A stretch of DNA of 6,114 nt from an uncultured Eubacteriales bacterium (GTDB lineage Bacteria; Bacillota; Clostridia; Oscillospirales; Acutalibacteraceae): positions 1 through 6,114 of the forward strand of contig CAKSDF010000117.1 in assembly GCA_934444695.1 (NCBI GenBank), given 5' to 3'. A program made the translations under genes and the position numbers. Positions 1 through 6,114 of this stretch are shown here, piece by piece; position 1 is the first letter of the stretch; every line of letters starts with the position of its first letter. Under the pieces are notes generated by a model. The model searched no databases. It saw only the letters and a list, made by a program, of their open reading frames with translations, and was not told the DNA's origin.

Positions 1-1
1 G

Positions 2-88
2 TGCACTGCTTTGTACGGCTTCTTCCCGTGCGGTATTGTTCCGTCGCCCGGCAGTGTAAAGCTTTATGTGTTTCTTTCCATCGGTTGA
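2..88 (+). other. possible 3' end of an upstream coding region
   Basis: One forward frame is open from the window edge to a TGA at 86-88. It reads as 28 residues ending ...SVKLYVFLSIG. The first 60 bases are clearly more GC-rich than the AT-rich stretch that follows, which fits a gene end running into a spacer. The other two forward frames stay open for similar lengths, and no family can be recognised from so short a tail. No intrinsic terminator follows before the promoter region. It could equally be non-coding. Confidence 0.22.
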
Positions 89-118
89 TTAACATTTATT
101 GTTGAAAATCGATATAAT
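89..118 (+). promoter_or_regulatory. candidate upstream sigma-A promoter of the beta-helix gene
   Basis: A -35-like TTAACA (89-94) lies 18 bp from a perfect TATAAT -10 (113-118). It would start transcription near 125. It overlaps the second candidate promoter at 102-130, so the two would compete or act as tandem starts. The -10 is perfect but the -35 is one base off consensus and the spacer is one base long. Confidence 0.4.
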
Positions 119-130
119 ATATGGTATGAT
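102..130 (+). promoter_or_regulatory. candidate sigma-A promoter with extended -10 for the beta-helix gene
   Basis: TTGAAA (102-107), a 17-bp spacer, then TATGAT (125-130) preceded by TG at 122-123, which gives an extended -10. The predicted start is near 137, leaving a leader of about 77 nt before the ATG at 214. The combination of optimal spacing and extended -10 makes this the better of the two overlapping candidates. The -10 runs into the palindrome at 127-145. Confidence 0.55.
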
Positions 131-145
131 ATTATTGTAATATCA
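127..145. promoter_or_regulatory. 19-bp palindrome over -10 and start site (candidate operator)
   Basis: Arms TGATATTA (127-134) and TAATATCA (138-145) are exact reverse complements around a TTG centre. The site covers the downstream part of the -10 at 125-130 and the predicted transcription start near 137. This is the usual place for a repressor to block initiation. The high A+T content means chance is possible, and the cognate regulator is not in the window. Confidence 0.4.
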
Positions 146-147
146 GT

Positions 148-185
148 AGTGTCGCTGCAAAGGTTGAATAACCGTTAAGCGCACT
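148..185 (+). other. foldable 5' leader of the beta-helix gene
   Basis: In the leader RNA, AGTG-U-CGC (148-155) can pair with GCGCACU (179-185), leaving one bulged U at 152. This closes over an inner hairpin GGUU-GAAU-AACC (162-173). There is no U-run, so it is not an intrinsic terminator, and it matches no riboswitch class I recognise. It may only set leader stability or ribosome access. Confidence 0.25.
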
Positions 186-201
186 GTTTAAAAATTGATA
201 T

Positions 202-207
202 AAGGAG
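202..207 (+). promoter_or_regulatory. ribosome binding site of the beta-helix gene
   Basis: AAGGAG, near-perfect complement to the 16S anti-Shine-Dalgarno, 6 nt before the ATG at 214. It fixes that start. Confidence 0.85.
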
Positions 208-213
208 AAAAAA

Positions 214-3200
214 ATGAAAAAGAGTATTTTTAAATTTCTTTGGACAGTGGTGGCTGTCTCGATTTTAGCAACATCTCTTTTGAGCGTTCCTGCCTTTGCA
301 AGGCTTGCGGACGACGATGAGATAATTCCTTATCAAATGTCCGAAAATATCGTTTATCCCGATGAGCTTGAAAAGGGAGAGGACGAAAGCTATACCCCTG
401 ATTACAGCAAAGTTACCTGCGTTGTGGTTTCTCCCGACGGAGACGATGCCGGTAAGGGAACCCTCGCATCTCCCTTTAAGACTCTTGAAAAGGCGAGAGA
501 TACCGCCCGTGCCTCGTCGGCCGAAAGCGTAACGGTGGTTTTGCGCGGCGGAAAATATTATCGCACCGAGTCCTTCACGCTGGATGAGCGTGATTCGGGA
601 GATTCATATATAGCATATGAGGAGGAAATACCCGAGATCACGGCATATAAGCCTTACTCTCTTGCCTCGGCCGCAAAGGTTACAGACGAGAGGATTTTGG
701 CTTCCTTTGAGAATAGCTCCAATGCTGAAAAATTATACAGCGTAAATCTCTGGAACCTTTGTCCCGATATGAAGCCGGCCGATATTCCTTCATACCGTAC
801 TCCCATCAGCTTTAAGATAGCGACAAACGGGGAAGAAAGAAATCTCAGTATGTCTCAGTATCCTTATAACGGCTCTTTCCTGACCATCAGTGAAAAGACC
901 GGTGACTATACCTTTAGGGTGGACGATCCCAGCGGGCACCTGTCGGACCTTAAGGATTTCGGAACCGATATTATGGGCGATACGCCCTACTGGATAGGCG
1001 GATATCCCGGAAACGACTGGTCGTATTACACTGCCGGCGCAACCATCGATTTCGACAACGGCTGTGAGATCGAGGACAAGACCAAGCAAAGTCATTACGG
1101 AATAAATGTCGGTCAGCGAATCTTTTTCTATAACACGATTCCCGGGATCCTCAATTCTTTCTGTTATGCCCTTGATAAGGACAGAAACCTTTACTTCGCT
1201 CTCGATGATGGCGAAACCCCTGCCGAATCAGAGCTTTTTATAAACACTTATAACGGAAATCTTGTGGAGATCACGGGAGACAACATAAGCTTCTTTGGAA
1301 CGCTTTTTACCGGCGTTAACAACGGCTCTGCCATAAAAGCCGAAACAAACGGACTTACCCTTGATACCTGCGGATTTATGGATATTCAGTACGGTACAGC
1401 GGTGGCTATTGAAGGTAATAACAATTATGTTATAGATTCGTACTTTTACGGTCTTGGCTCGGGCGGACTTTCCATGAGCGGCGGAGACATCGAAACAATG
1501 GCCCCGTCTGGAAATGTGGTTTACGGTTCCGAATTTGCCTTCTGGGCGACTAAAAACCGCACATATTCTCCCGCAGTATCCCTTTACGGTGTGGGCGGCA
1601 GGATCTGTTACAATGATATTTCAGACTCACCACACCTTGCCGTTTATCTCGAAGGGTGCAACCACACGGTTGAAAACAACTGGTTTAATGATGTATGCTA
1701 TGAAACATCAGATGCAGGCGCCATATATTCCGGCCGAAGCTATTTCAACCGCGGAAATATTATAAGATATAATATCTTTGGAAATATTAAACGCCCCGAA
1801 AATGCCACAAGCGGATATTGCAGCGCCGTTTATCAGGACGACTGCGGTTCTTCCTTTAATGTATACGGGAATAAATTTATAGACTGCGACCGTGCCTTCC
1901 TTTTCGGTGGCGGAAGAGACAACATTTTTGAAAAGAATCTTCTCATTAACTGCGGAGACGGCGAGGAGATCCCATATTCGGGAGATCTCGATGCAAGAGG
2001 CATCATATGGGGCAACAATCCCGCCGGGTTCGACAAACAGGCCGACAAAAAATATTTAAGCGGCCAATATGTCAAGTATTTCCCTGAGGTGCAGGGCCTT
2101 TGGGACGACGGAGATAAGTTCTTCTATCCCGTCAACAATGTGATTAAGGATAACATCCTGCTTTGCTCGGCCGAATTTAAAATCGACCCGACGGCGGCCG
2201 AATACGGAACGGTGGAAAACAACATTGTCACCGACGATACCTCCATTGTCCAGAGTTACGAAAATAAAGAATATGACCCCATTCCCGAAAAGGTCGATGC
2301 CCTTATTAAGGACTTCCCCGGTCTTTTAAACAGAGAATGCGGATATATTTACAAAAAGCCTACCGACGAAACGGTGCTTTTAAGGGCTGTAAACAAGGTG
2401 GACGAAAAGATTGCCGCTCTGCCCGATGCCGCCGATGTTACCGACGCACATAAACAGCAGATAACCGAAGCGCGGCAGGCCTTTAACCGCCTTATTGCCG
2501 AACAAAAGGTAAGGGTAAAGGACCTTGATAGGCTCGCGGCCGCCGAAAGCGCCCTTAAGGATTATCTCAACAACACTGAGGAAATTCTCATAACCGATTG
2601 TGAGCAGCTTGACGGCTGGTCGGCATCAAACGGTATATCGGGTGAGCTTTGGAATGTAGGAGCACCCGAGGGACAGTTGTATTTTGCCGCTGTGGGCAAG
2701 GGAAATTGCAGCTCGACATTCACCTTTGAGCCTAAGAATCTCACCGGTGCCGAGCGTGTAAAGCTCTATATATATGTTGTTGATCCCGATGATTTAAAGG
2801 CTATTCGTCTGAATTCTGCCAACGGCTCGGTAAGCGTCAAGGGACTTGAAAACATTAAAGGCACTGTGGGAGGATGGCTGGAAATAAATCCTGAAATCGA
2901 TTATTCCACCGCTACCGAGAATTTCGACATTGAAAATGTCACCTCCATAACCCTTGATTCAGAGGTCACCACCGATCAGGTCACTCTTATTGCATACGAT
3001 TATATACGCGTTGTGGTAAGACATCAGCCTCTTCCGAGCGTACCCGGCGGCGACATTGACGACGACGGAGATACCACCGTGCATGATGCGCTTATGGCTC
3101 TTCAGTATTCGGTAAGAAAAATAGAGCTTACAAGCGATCAGATCGAACGCGGAGATATGAACACCGACGGCAAGGTTACGGCGGTGGATGCCATGCTCAT

Positions 3201-3228
3201 CTTAAAAGAATCGGTCAAAACAGCCTAA
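214..3228 (+). CDS. secreted right-handed beta-helix protein with C-terminal dockerin (candidate polysaccharide-degrading enzyme)
   Basis: The start is the ATG 6 nt after AAGGAG. Residues 1-29 form a signal peptide (KK, hydrophobic core, AFA cleavage site), so the protein is exported. Residues about 68-150 hold the entry block common to large parallel beta-helix proteins (VSPDGDD, SPFKTLEKARDTAR, LRGGKYY). Residues about 345-680 show repeated beta-helix coils with asparagine positions (ENNWF, IRYNIF, YGNKF, EKNLL, KDNIL). Acid/arginine-rich patches DAGAIYSGR (500-508), YQDD (540-543), GGGRDN (565-570) and DARG (593-596) are candidate active-site residues. Then come a helical spacer (about 717-788), a beta-sandwich module resembling carbohydrate-binding domains (about 790-937), and a type I dockerin (946-1004) with calcium loops D947-D958 and D981-D992. 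Related beta-helix proteins include glycoside hydrolases such as GH141 and polysaccharide lyases, but I cannot assign a family or substrate. The role as a scaffold-docked glycan-active enzyme is inferred; the architecture is seen directly. It is a single-gene unit with its own promoter and terminator. Confidence 0.9.
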   Translation: MKKSIFKFLWTVVAVSILATSLLSVPAFARLADDDEIIPYQMSENIVYPDELEKGEDESYTPDYSKVTCVVVSPDGDDAGKGTLASPFKTLEKARDTARASSAESVTVVLRGGKYYRTESFTLDERDSGDSYIAYEEEIPEITAYKPYSLASAAKVTDERILASFENSSNAEKLYSVNLWNLCPDMKPADIPSYRTPISFKIATNGEERNLSMSQYPYNGSFLTISEKTGDYTFRVDDPSGHLSDLKDFGTDIMGDTPYWIGGYPGNDWSYYTAGATIDFDNGCEIEDKTKQSHYGINVGQRIFFYNTIPGILNSFCYALDKDRNLYFALDDGETPAESELFINTYNGNLVEITGDNISFFGTLFTGVNNGSAIKAETNGLTLDTCGFMDIQYGTAVAIEGNNNYVIDSYFYGLGSGGLSMSGGDIETMAPSGNVVYGSEFAFWATKNRTYSPAVSLYGVGGRICYNDISDSPHLAVYLEGCNHTVENNWFNDVCYETSDAGAIYSGRSYFNRGNIIRYNIFGNIKRPENATSGYCSAVYQDDCGSSFNVYGNKFIDCDRAFLFGGGRDNIFEKNLLINCGDGEEIPYSGDLDARGIIWGNNPAGFDKQADKKYLSGQYVKYFPEVQGLWDDGDKFFYPVNNVIKDNILLCSAEFKIDPTAAEYGTVENNIVTDDTSIVQSYENKEYDPIPEKVDALIKDFPGLLNRECGYIYKKPTDETVLLRAVNKVDEKIAALPDAADVTDAHKQQITEARQAFNRLIAEQKVRVKDLDRLAAAESALKDYLNNTEEILITDCEQLDGWSASNGISGELWNVGAPEGQLYFAAVGKGNCSSTFTFEPKNLTGAERVKLYIYVVDPDDLKAIRLNSANGSVSVKGLENIKGTVGGWLEINPEIDYSTATENFDIENVTSITLDSEVTTDQVTLIAYDYIRVVVRHQPLPSVPGGDIDDDGDTTVHDALMALQYSVRKIELTSDQIERGDMNTDGKVTAVDAMLILKESVKTA

Positions 3229-3249
3229 AGGGCAAAAAACGATTTCTAA

Positions 3250-3270
3250 GGCAAGTGCATGTTGCTTGCC
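3250..3270 (+). other. small hairpin downstream of the beta-helix gene
   Basis: GGCAAG (3250-3255) and CTTGCC (3265-3270) are perfect inverted arms around a 9-nt loop. No T-run follows, so it is unlikely to terminate by itself. It lies 21 bp after the stop codon and upstream of the strong terminator, where it might protect the mRNA 3' end. Confidence 0.3.
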
Positions 3271-3298
3271 CGGCACTTAATAATCTGAATTTAACAGT

Positions 3299-3339
3299 AA
3301 AAGCGGGAGCGATAACAGAGCTTATTGCTCCCGCTTTTT
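3299..3339 (+). terminator. intrinsic terminator after the beta-helix gene
   Basis: The 17-nt arms at 3299-3315 and 3322-3338 pair along their whole length around a CAGAGC loop. The only non-Watson-Crick pair is a G-U wobble (3311 with 3326). The base of the stem holds the GC-rich block AGCGGGAGC, and the 3' arm ends in a run of five T (3335-3339). This is a strong rho-independent terminator and separates the two genes. Four A residues lead the left arm, so weak termination from the other strand is possible, but no gene points that way. Confidence 0.9.
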
Positions 3340-3477
3340 GCGCCCTTTTGCCCGATTATACAATGACTTTTGGTGCTATGGATTTTAAAATACAAACAAT
3401 GCCGAATTGTATGTTTTTCTCATATGTACAGCTTTTTAATTAAAACGACTAAAAAATAAAAAACATTCAAATCATTC
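3340..3477. other. AT-rich intergenic spacer with A/T tract
   Basis: No credible gene is present. The stretch from 3434 to about 3465 is almost pure A/T and includes the palindrome TTTTAATTAAAA (3434-3445). Its A-runs sit just upstream of the -35 at 3478, where an UP element would contact RNA polymerase alpha subunits. That role is inferred from position and composition only. Confidence 0.4.
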
Positions 3478-3506
3478 TTGACAAATTAGCTGAAAAATGG
3501 CATAAT
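3478..3506 (+). promoter_or_regulatory. sigma-A promoter of the amidase gene
   Basis: A perfect -35 TTGACA (3478-3483), a 17-bp spacer and a -10 CATAAT (3501-3506) preceded by TG (3498-3499) as an extended -10. The predicted start is near 3513, giving a leader of only about 30 nt. It comes directly after the terminator, so the amidase gene is transcribed independently and probably strongly. Confidence 0.75.
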
Positions 3507-3525
3507 ATACTGGATATAAATACTA

Positions 3526-3532
3526 AGAGGAG
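3526..3532 (+). promoter_or_regulatory. ribosome binding site that decides a TTG start
   Basis: AGAGGAG lies 9 nt before the TTG at 3542. An in-frame TTG at 3533 abuts the site and is too close, and an in-frame TAA at 3524 excludes anything further upstream. The first in-frame ATG is at 3593, inside the signal peptide core, so TTG 3542 is the sensible start. Confidence 0.75.
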
Positions 3533-3541
3533 TTGTTTTTT

Positions 3542-6114
3542 TTGAAAAGTAATTGCGTTTTTAGAAAAGCAATATCGCTGTTGCTTTCGCTAATGCTTGT
3601 GGCGGCATTTTTCCCTGCCTGCCTCGGCATTCCCGCAAGTGCAGACGATCTTCCGAAGATATGGCTTGACGCCGGACACGGCGGAAGTGACTCGGGTGCT
3701 GTAAACGGCGACCGTCACGAAGCCGATGATAACCTTCGCATAACCCTCGCGGTAGGTGCAAAGCTCGAGGCTATCGGTTTTACCGTGGGATATTCCCGTA
3801 AAACCGATGTGACCGTCGATCTCGGCGACCGCGTTCCCATGGCGGCCGCATGGGGTGCCGAGTATCTCGTCAGCTTCCACCGTAATTCAGCAGGGGCGAC
3901 CGCTACCGGTCTTGAGGATTTCTATCACTTCAAAGAGTCCACCGATTCAAAATCCTATAAGCTTGCCTCTGCCCTCCAGGAAAAGACCCTTGCCGCAACC
4001 GGCTGGTATAACCGCGGAGTTAAGGCCGACGGAAATCCCGACGACGGCGATATAGGCCTTCGCATAACCCGCAACTGCTGGGAATATGGCATTGTCGGCT
4101 CCCTTATCGAGCTTGGATTTATCAGCAACGAAAGCGATAACGAAATTTATGACGGCTGCTTTGACGCAATGGCAACCGCCCTTGCAAATGCCATTTCCGA
4201 ATGTGCAGGCGGGGGAGAGGTTGAAGATGACGCCGTCAAACCCTACATAGAAAACGGCGAGCTGTGGCTTAACGACTGCAACTCTCTTAACGGCTTCGGC
4301 GCGGTTGGCTCCACCGAACTGTTCGTCGAAAACGACAGCCGCGGACTGACCAGTATGTGTATGAGAAATCCCGACGGCTGCAAGGGCGACTCTGCAGGCG
4401 TCGGCGCAATGGCTTTCTACGACTACAGCGGCGGAAACTATGCCGATGTTACGCCGTATAATAAAATCCGCTTCTCTATGTGGTGCGGAATAGATTACGC
4501 TTCTTCTAACCGCCAGGAGGACTATTTCCAGGTCAACTTCGTCACCCAGATCGAGGGCTACGAGCAGGACGGATATAACCTCAACATCCCCGCAAGCAAG
4601 CTCCGCCAGGGTTGGAATAACGACTTTGTTTTCGATATTTCCGATATCGGCAAGGCTGTCGACACCGCCGACTGGAGCAAGATCACCCGTATGAGATACA
4701 CCTGGTTCAACATCTCCCAGGGAGACAGCGTGGAGTTCAACATAGATAACTTTGTTGCATATTATGAGGAACCCTCCGATCCGGTCAATCCTGTCGACAC
4801 CACCAAGACCTTCACCATTTCCGACTGCGACAGTTTAGACAGCTGGAAGATCTACACCGGAGATACCCTTAATCTCGATACCACCAAGAAAACCCAGGGC
4901 AGCGCCAGCCTTGCAGCTCAGCAGACCGGCGGTCTCGGCCTTTACTACAAATTCCCCGGCACCACCGATTTTTCCAATGTTGATTACATAACCTTCGACT
5001 TCATCCCCGCAGCGGCGGATATGGCCGCAGTGGCCGATGTTAGACTGATGCTGTCCTCCCGTGACTACATCAACGAGGATAATACCAATTCAAACTCCTG
5101 GAACGAGCAGTTCTGCGACCTCGATGTATCCGGCTTTAAGACCATGACCCTCAAAGCCAATGAATGGAACCACGTTACAATTCCTATGGCAGGTTTAACC
5201 GCTTCTGACGGCTTCGACATCACCAAGGTCAAAAAACTGGGAATCCAGCTTTTAAGCTACTACACCGATGCCCGCCCCGCAGGCACCATGAACTACGAAT
5301 GGGTGGATAATGTTGTTGCGGTAGTAGGGGAGGAGACCCCCGCCGAAACCACCGTCATCTGCACCTGCGAAAAGGACACCGAGGATGTATTCGACTTCTG
5401 CGGCAACAGCCACAGCGTTGTAAACGGCGCTTTGAAGGTCAATTCCGAAAGCACCACCGCATCCTTCCCCGGAAAAGACGGCCTTTATAATATGTTCTAT
5501 TGCCGCGTCGGCAGAAACTACGGCGACAGCGACTATACCAGAAGCTTTAATTATTATAAATACGCCCATGTTGAAATGCTCGTAAAGCCCGAGAACAACA
5601 ACACCCTCATCGTCACCCACGGAAACGAGCAAAACTATATGGAGTGGCAGTATTTAAGCGAGGTCGGCGTGACCGGCGGCAGGTGGCAGAGGGTTGTTAT
5701 GCCCATATCCTCCATCGGCTCGGCCGTTATGGGAGACACGAGCTACGGCCTTAACGATGTCAACCTGCTGCACATTGCTCAGACCGGCGCAGGCAGCCTG
5801 CTTGTTAAAAACATCGCCCTCGTAACCGATGAATATGCCGCTGCAAGATCGTCGGCCGAGCAGGCATATGTTAATGCAGTCAACGCCATCGGAACGGTCA
5901 CAACAAATTCCAAGGCAGCCATCGACGCAGCCTATGCCAAAAAGGCAGAGGCGCTGAAATACATCAACGTACAGACCGAGGATTTCAACACCGCCACCGC
6001 AAGACTCGATGCAGCCAAAACGGCATATGACGATCTCGGAAAGAGCACAACTGGCGATCTTGACGGAGACAAGAAGATTACCGCCAACGATGCGCTTATC
6101 GTGCTTCAGTACAG
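3542..6114 (+). CDS. secreted N-acetylmuramoyl-L-alanine amidase (Amidase_3) with three binding-type modules and a dockerin, 3' end outside window
   Basis: The 857 complete codons seen start at TTG. Residues 1-34 are a signal peptide (RK, long hydrophobic core, ASA cleavage site). Residues about 39-220 are an Amidase_3 domain, which cuts the bond between N-acetylmuramic acid and L-alanine in peptidoglycan. The zinc ligands are visible as H46 in DAGHGG, E60 in HEADDNL and H113 in SFHRNSA, and the catalytic glutamate is E190 in IELGFISN, so the enzyme should be active. Three beta-sandwich modules follow (about 237-410, 424-597, 604-764), the first two opening with D-C-x-S-L-[DN]. They resemble carbohydrate-binding modules but their ligand is unknown. 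A helical spacer (about 766-836) leads to a dockerin loop D839-D850, and the window ends just after it. The second dockerin repeat is presumably beyond the edge. Wall remodelling, attack on other bacteria, or freeing of glycans are all possible roles. A lipoprotein is unlikely: C27 lacks a good lipobox. Confidence 0.9.
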   Translation, partial: MKSNCVFRKAISLLLSLMLVAAFFPACLGIPASADDLPKIWLDAGHGGSDSGAVNGDRHEADDNLRITLAVGAKLEAIGFTVGYSRKTDVTVDLGDRVPMAAAWGAEYLVSFHRNSAGATATGLEDFYHFKESTDSKSYKLASALQEKTLAATGWYNRGVKADGNPDDGDIGLRITRNCWEYGIVGSLIELGFISNESDNEIYDGCFDAMATALANAISECAGGGEVEDDAVKPYIENGELWLNDCNSLNGFGAVGSTELFVENDSRGLTSMCMRNPDGCKGDSAGVGAMAFYDYSGGNYADVTPYNKIRFSMWCGIDYASSNRQEDYFQVNFVTQIEGYEQDGYNLNIPASKLRQGWNNDFVFDISDIGKAVDTADWSKITRMRYTWFNISQGDSVEFNIDNFVAYYEEPSDPVNPVDTTKTFTISDCDSLDSWKIYTGDTLNLDTTKKTQGSASLAAQQTGGLGLYYKFPGTTDFSNVDYITFDFIPAAADMAAVADVRLMLSSRDYINEDNTNSNSWNEQFCDLDVSGFKTMTLKANEWNHVTIPMAGLTASDGFDITKVKKLGIQLLSYYTDARPAGTMNYEWVDNVVAVVGEETPAETTVICTCEKDTEDVFDFCGNSHSVVNGALKVNSESTTASFPGKDGLYNMFYCRVGRNYGDSDYTRSFNYYKYAHVEMLVKPENNNTLIVTHGNEQNYMEWQYLSEVGVTGGRWQRVVMPISSIGSAVMGDTSYGLNDVNLLHIAQTGAGSLLVKNIALVTDEYAAARSSAEQAYVNAVNAIGTVTTNSKAAIDAAYAKKAEALKYINVQTEDFNTATARLDAAKTAYDDLGKSTTGDLDGDKKITANDALIVLQY

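Noticed and set aside
1..60. Minus-strand reading ending in PGDGTIPHGKKPYKAVH, as a divergent gene start
   Set aside because: The peptide looks gene-like, but an in-frame stop lies just upstream with no usable start codon or ribosome binding site between them.
790..1095. Minus-strand open frame of 101 codons inside the beta-helix gene
   Set aside because: The sense strand encodes a clear continuous multi-domain protein across it; nothing supports an antisense gene.
3393..3418. Imperfect inverted repeat ACAAT...ATTGT as an operator or second terminator
   Set aside because: Only 5 bp of symmetry in AT-rich DNA, far from the promoter core; chance is the simplest explanation.
3255..3443. Open frame of 62 codons in the intergenic region
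   Set aside because: It runs straight through the strong terminator hairpin and the AT-rich spacer, has no ribosome binding site, and the peptide resembles nothing.
3542..3643. Lipoprotein signal for the amidase (C27)
   Set aside because: The residues before C27 are F-P-A rather than L-[AS]-[GA], and a good signal peptidase I site (ASA, 32-34) follows.
5252..5632. Minus-strand open frame of 126 codons
   Set aside because: It lies opposite the amidase gene's third module, whose GC-ending codons keep the antisense frame open. It has no promoter or ribosome binding site, and its Val/Ala/Gly-rich product is typical of shadow frames.

Overview
The window carries two large secreted, multi-domain proteins on the + strand. 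It looks like DNA from a Gram-positive Clostridia relative, plausibly a gut or rumen Ruminococcaceae/Oscillospiraceae-type bacterium. The reasons are strong AAGGAG/AGAGGAG ribosome binding sites, sigma-A-type promoters in AT-rich spacers, Gram-positive signal peptides, type I dockerin-like calcium repeats, and helical spacer domains typical of Firmicutes surface proteins. The taxonomic placement is inference; no marker gene is present.

Layout: bases 1-88 may be the last codons of an upstream gene (weak). Bases 89-213 hold two overlapping candidate promoters, a 19-bp palindrome across the likely start point, a foldable 5' leader and a ribosome binding site. Bases 214-3228 encode a complete 1004-residue protein: signal peptide, right-handed parallel beta-helix, helical spacer, carbohydrate-binding-like beta-sandwich, and C-terminal dockerin with two calcium loops. 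Bases 3229-3541 are intergenic, with a small hairpin, a very strong intrinsic terminator, an A/T tract and a near-consensus promoter. From 3542 to the window end runs a second gene starting with TTG and cut off at base 6114. It has a signal peptide, a zinc-dependent N-acetylmuramoyl-L-alanine amidase (Amidase_3), three beta-sandwich modules, a helical spacer and the first calcium loop of a dockerin.

The two genes are separate transcription units but share a design: exported enzyme-like domain, beta-sandwich binding modules opening with a common D-C-x-x-L-[DN]-x-[WF] motif, helical spacer, dockerin. They probably belong to one set of extracellular proteins that dock onto a cohesin-bearing scaffold or the cell surface. 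One looks aimed at a polysaccharide and the other at peptidoglycan. The most notable point is the peptidoglycan amidase that carries both several binding modules and a dockerin. No mobile element, tRNA, rRNA or CRISPR array is visible.
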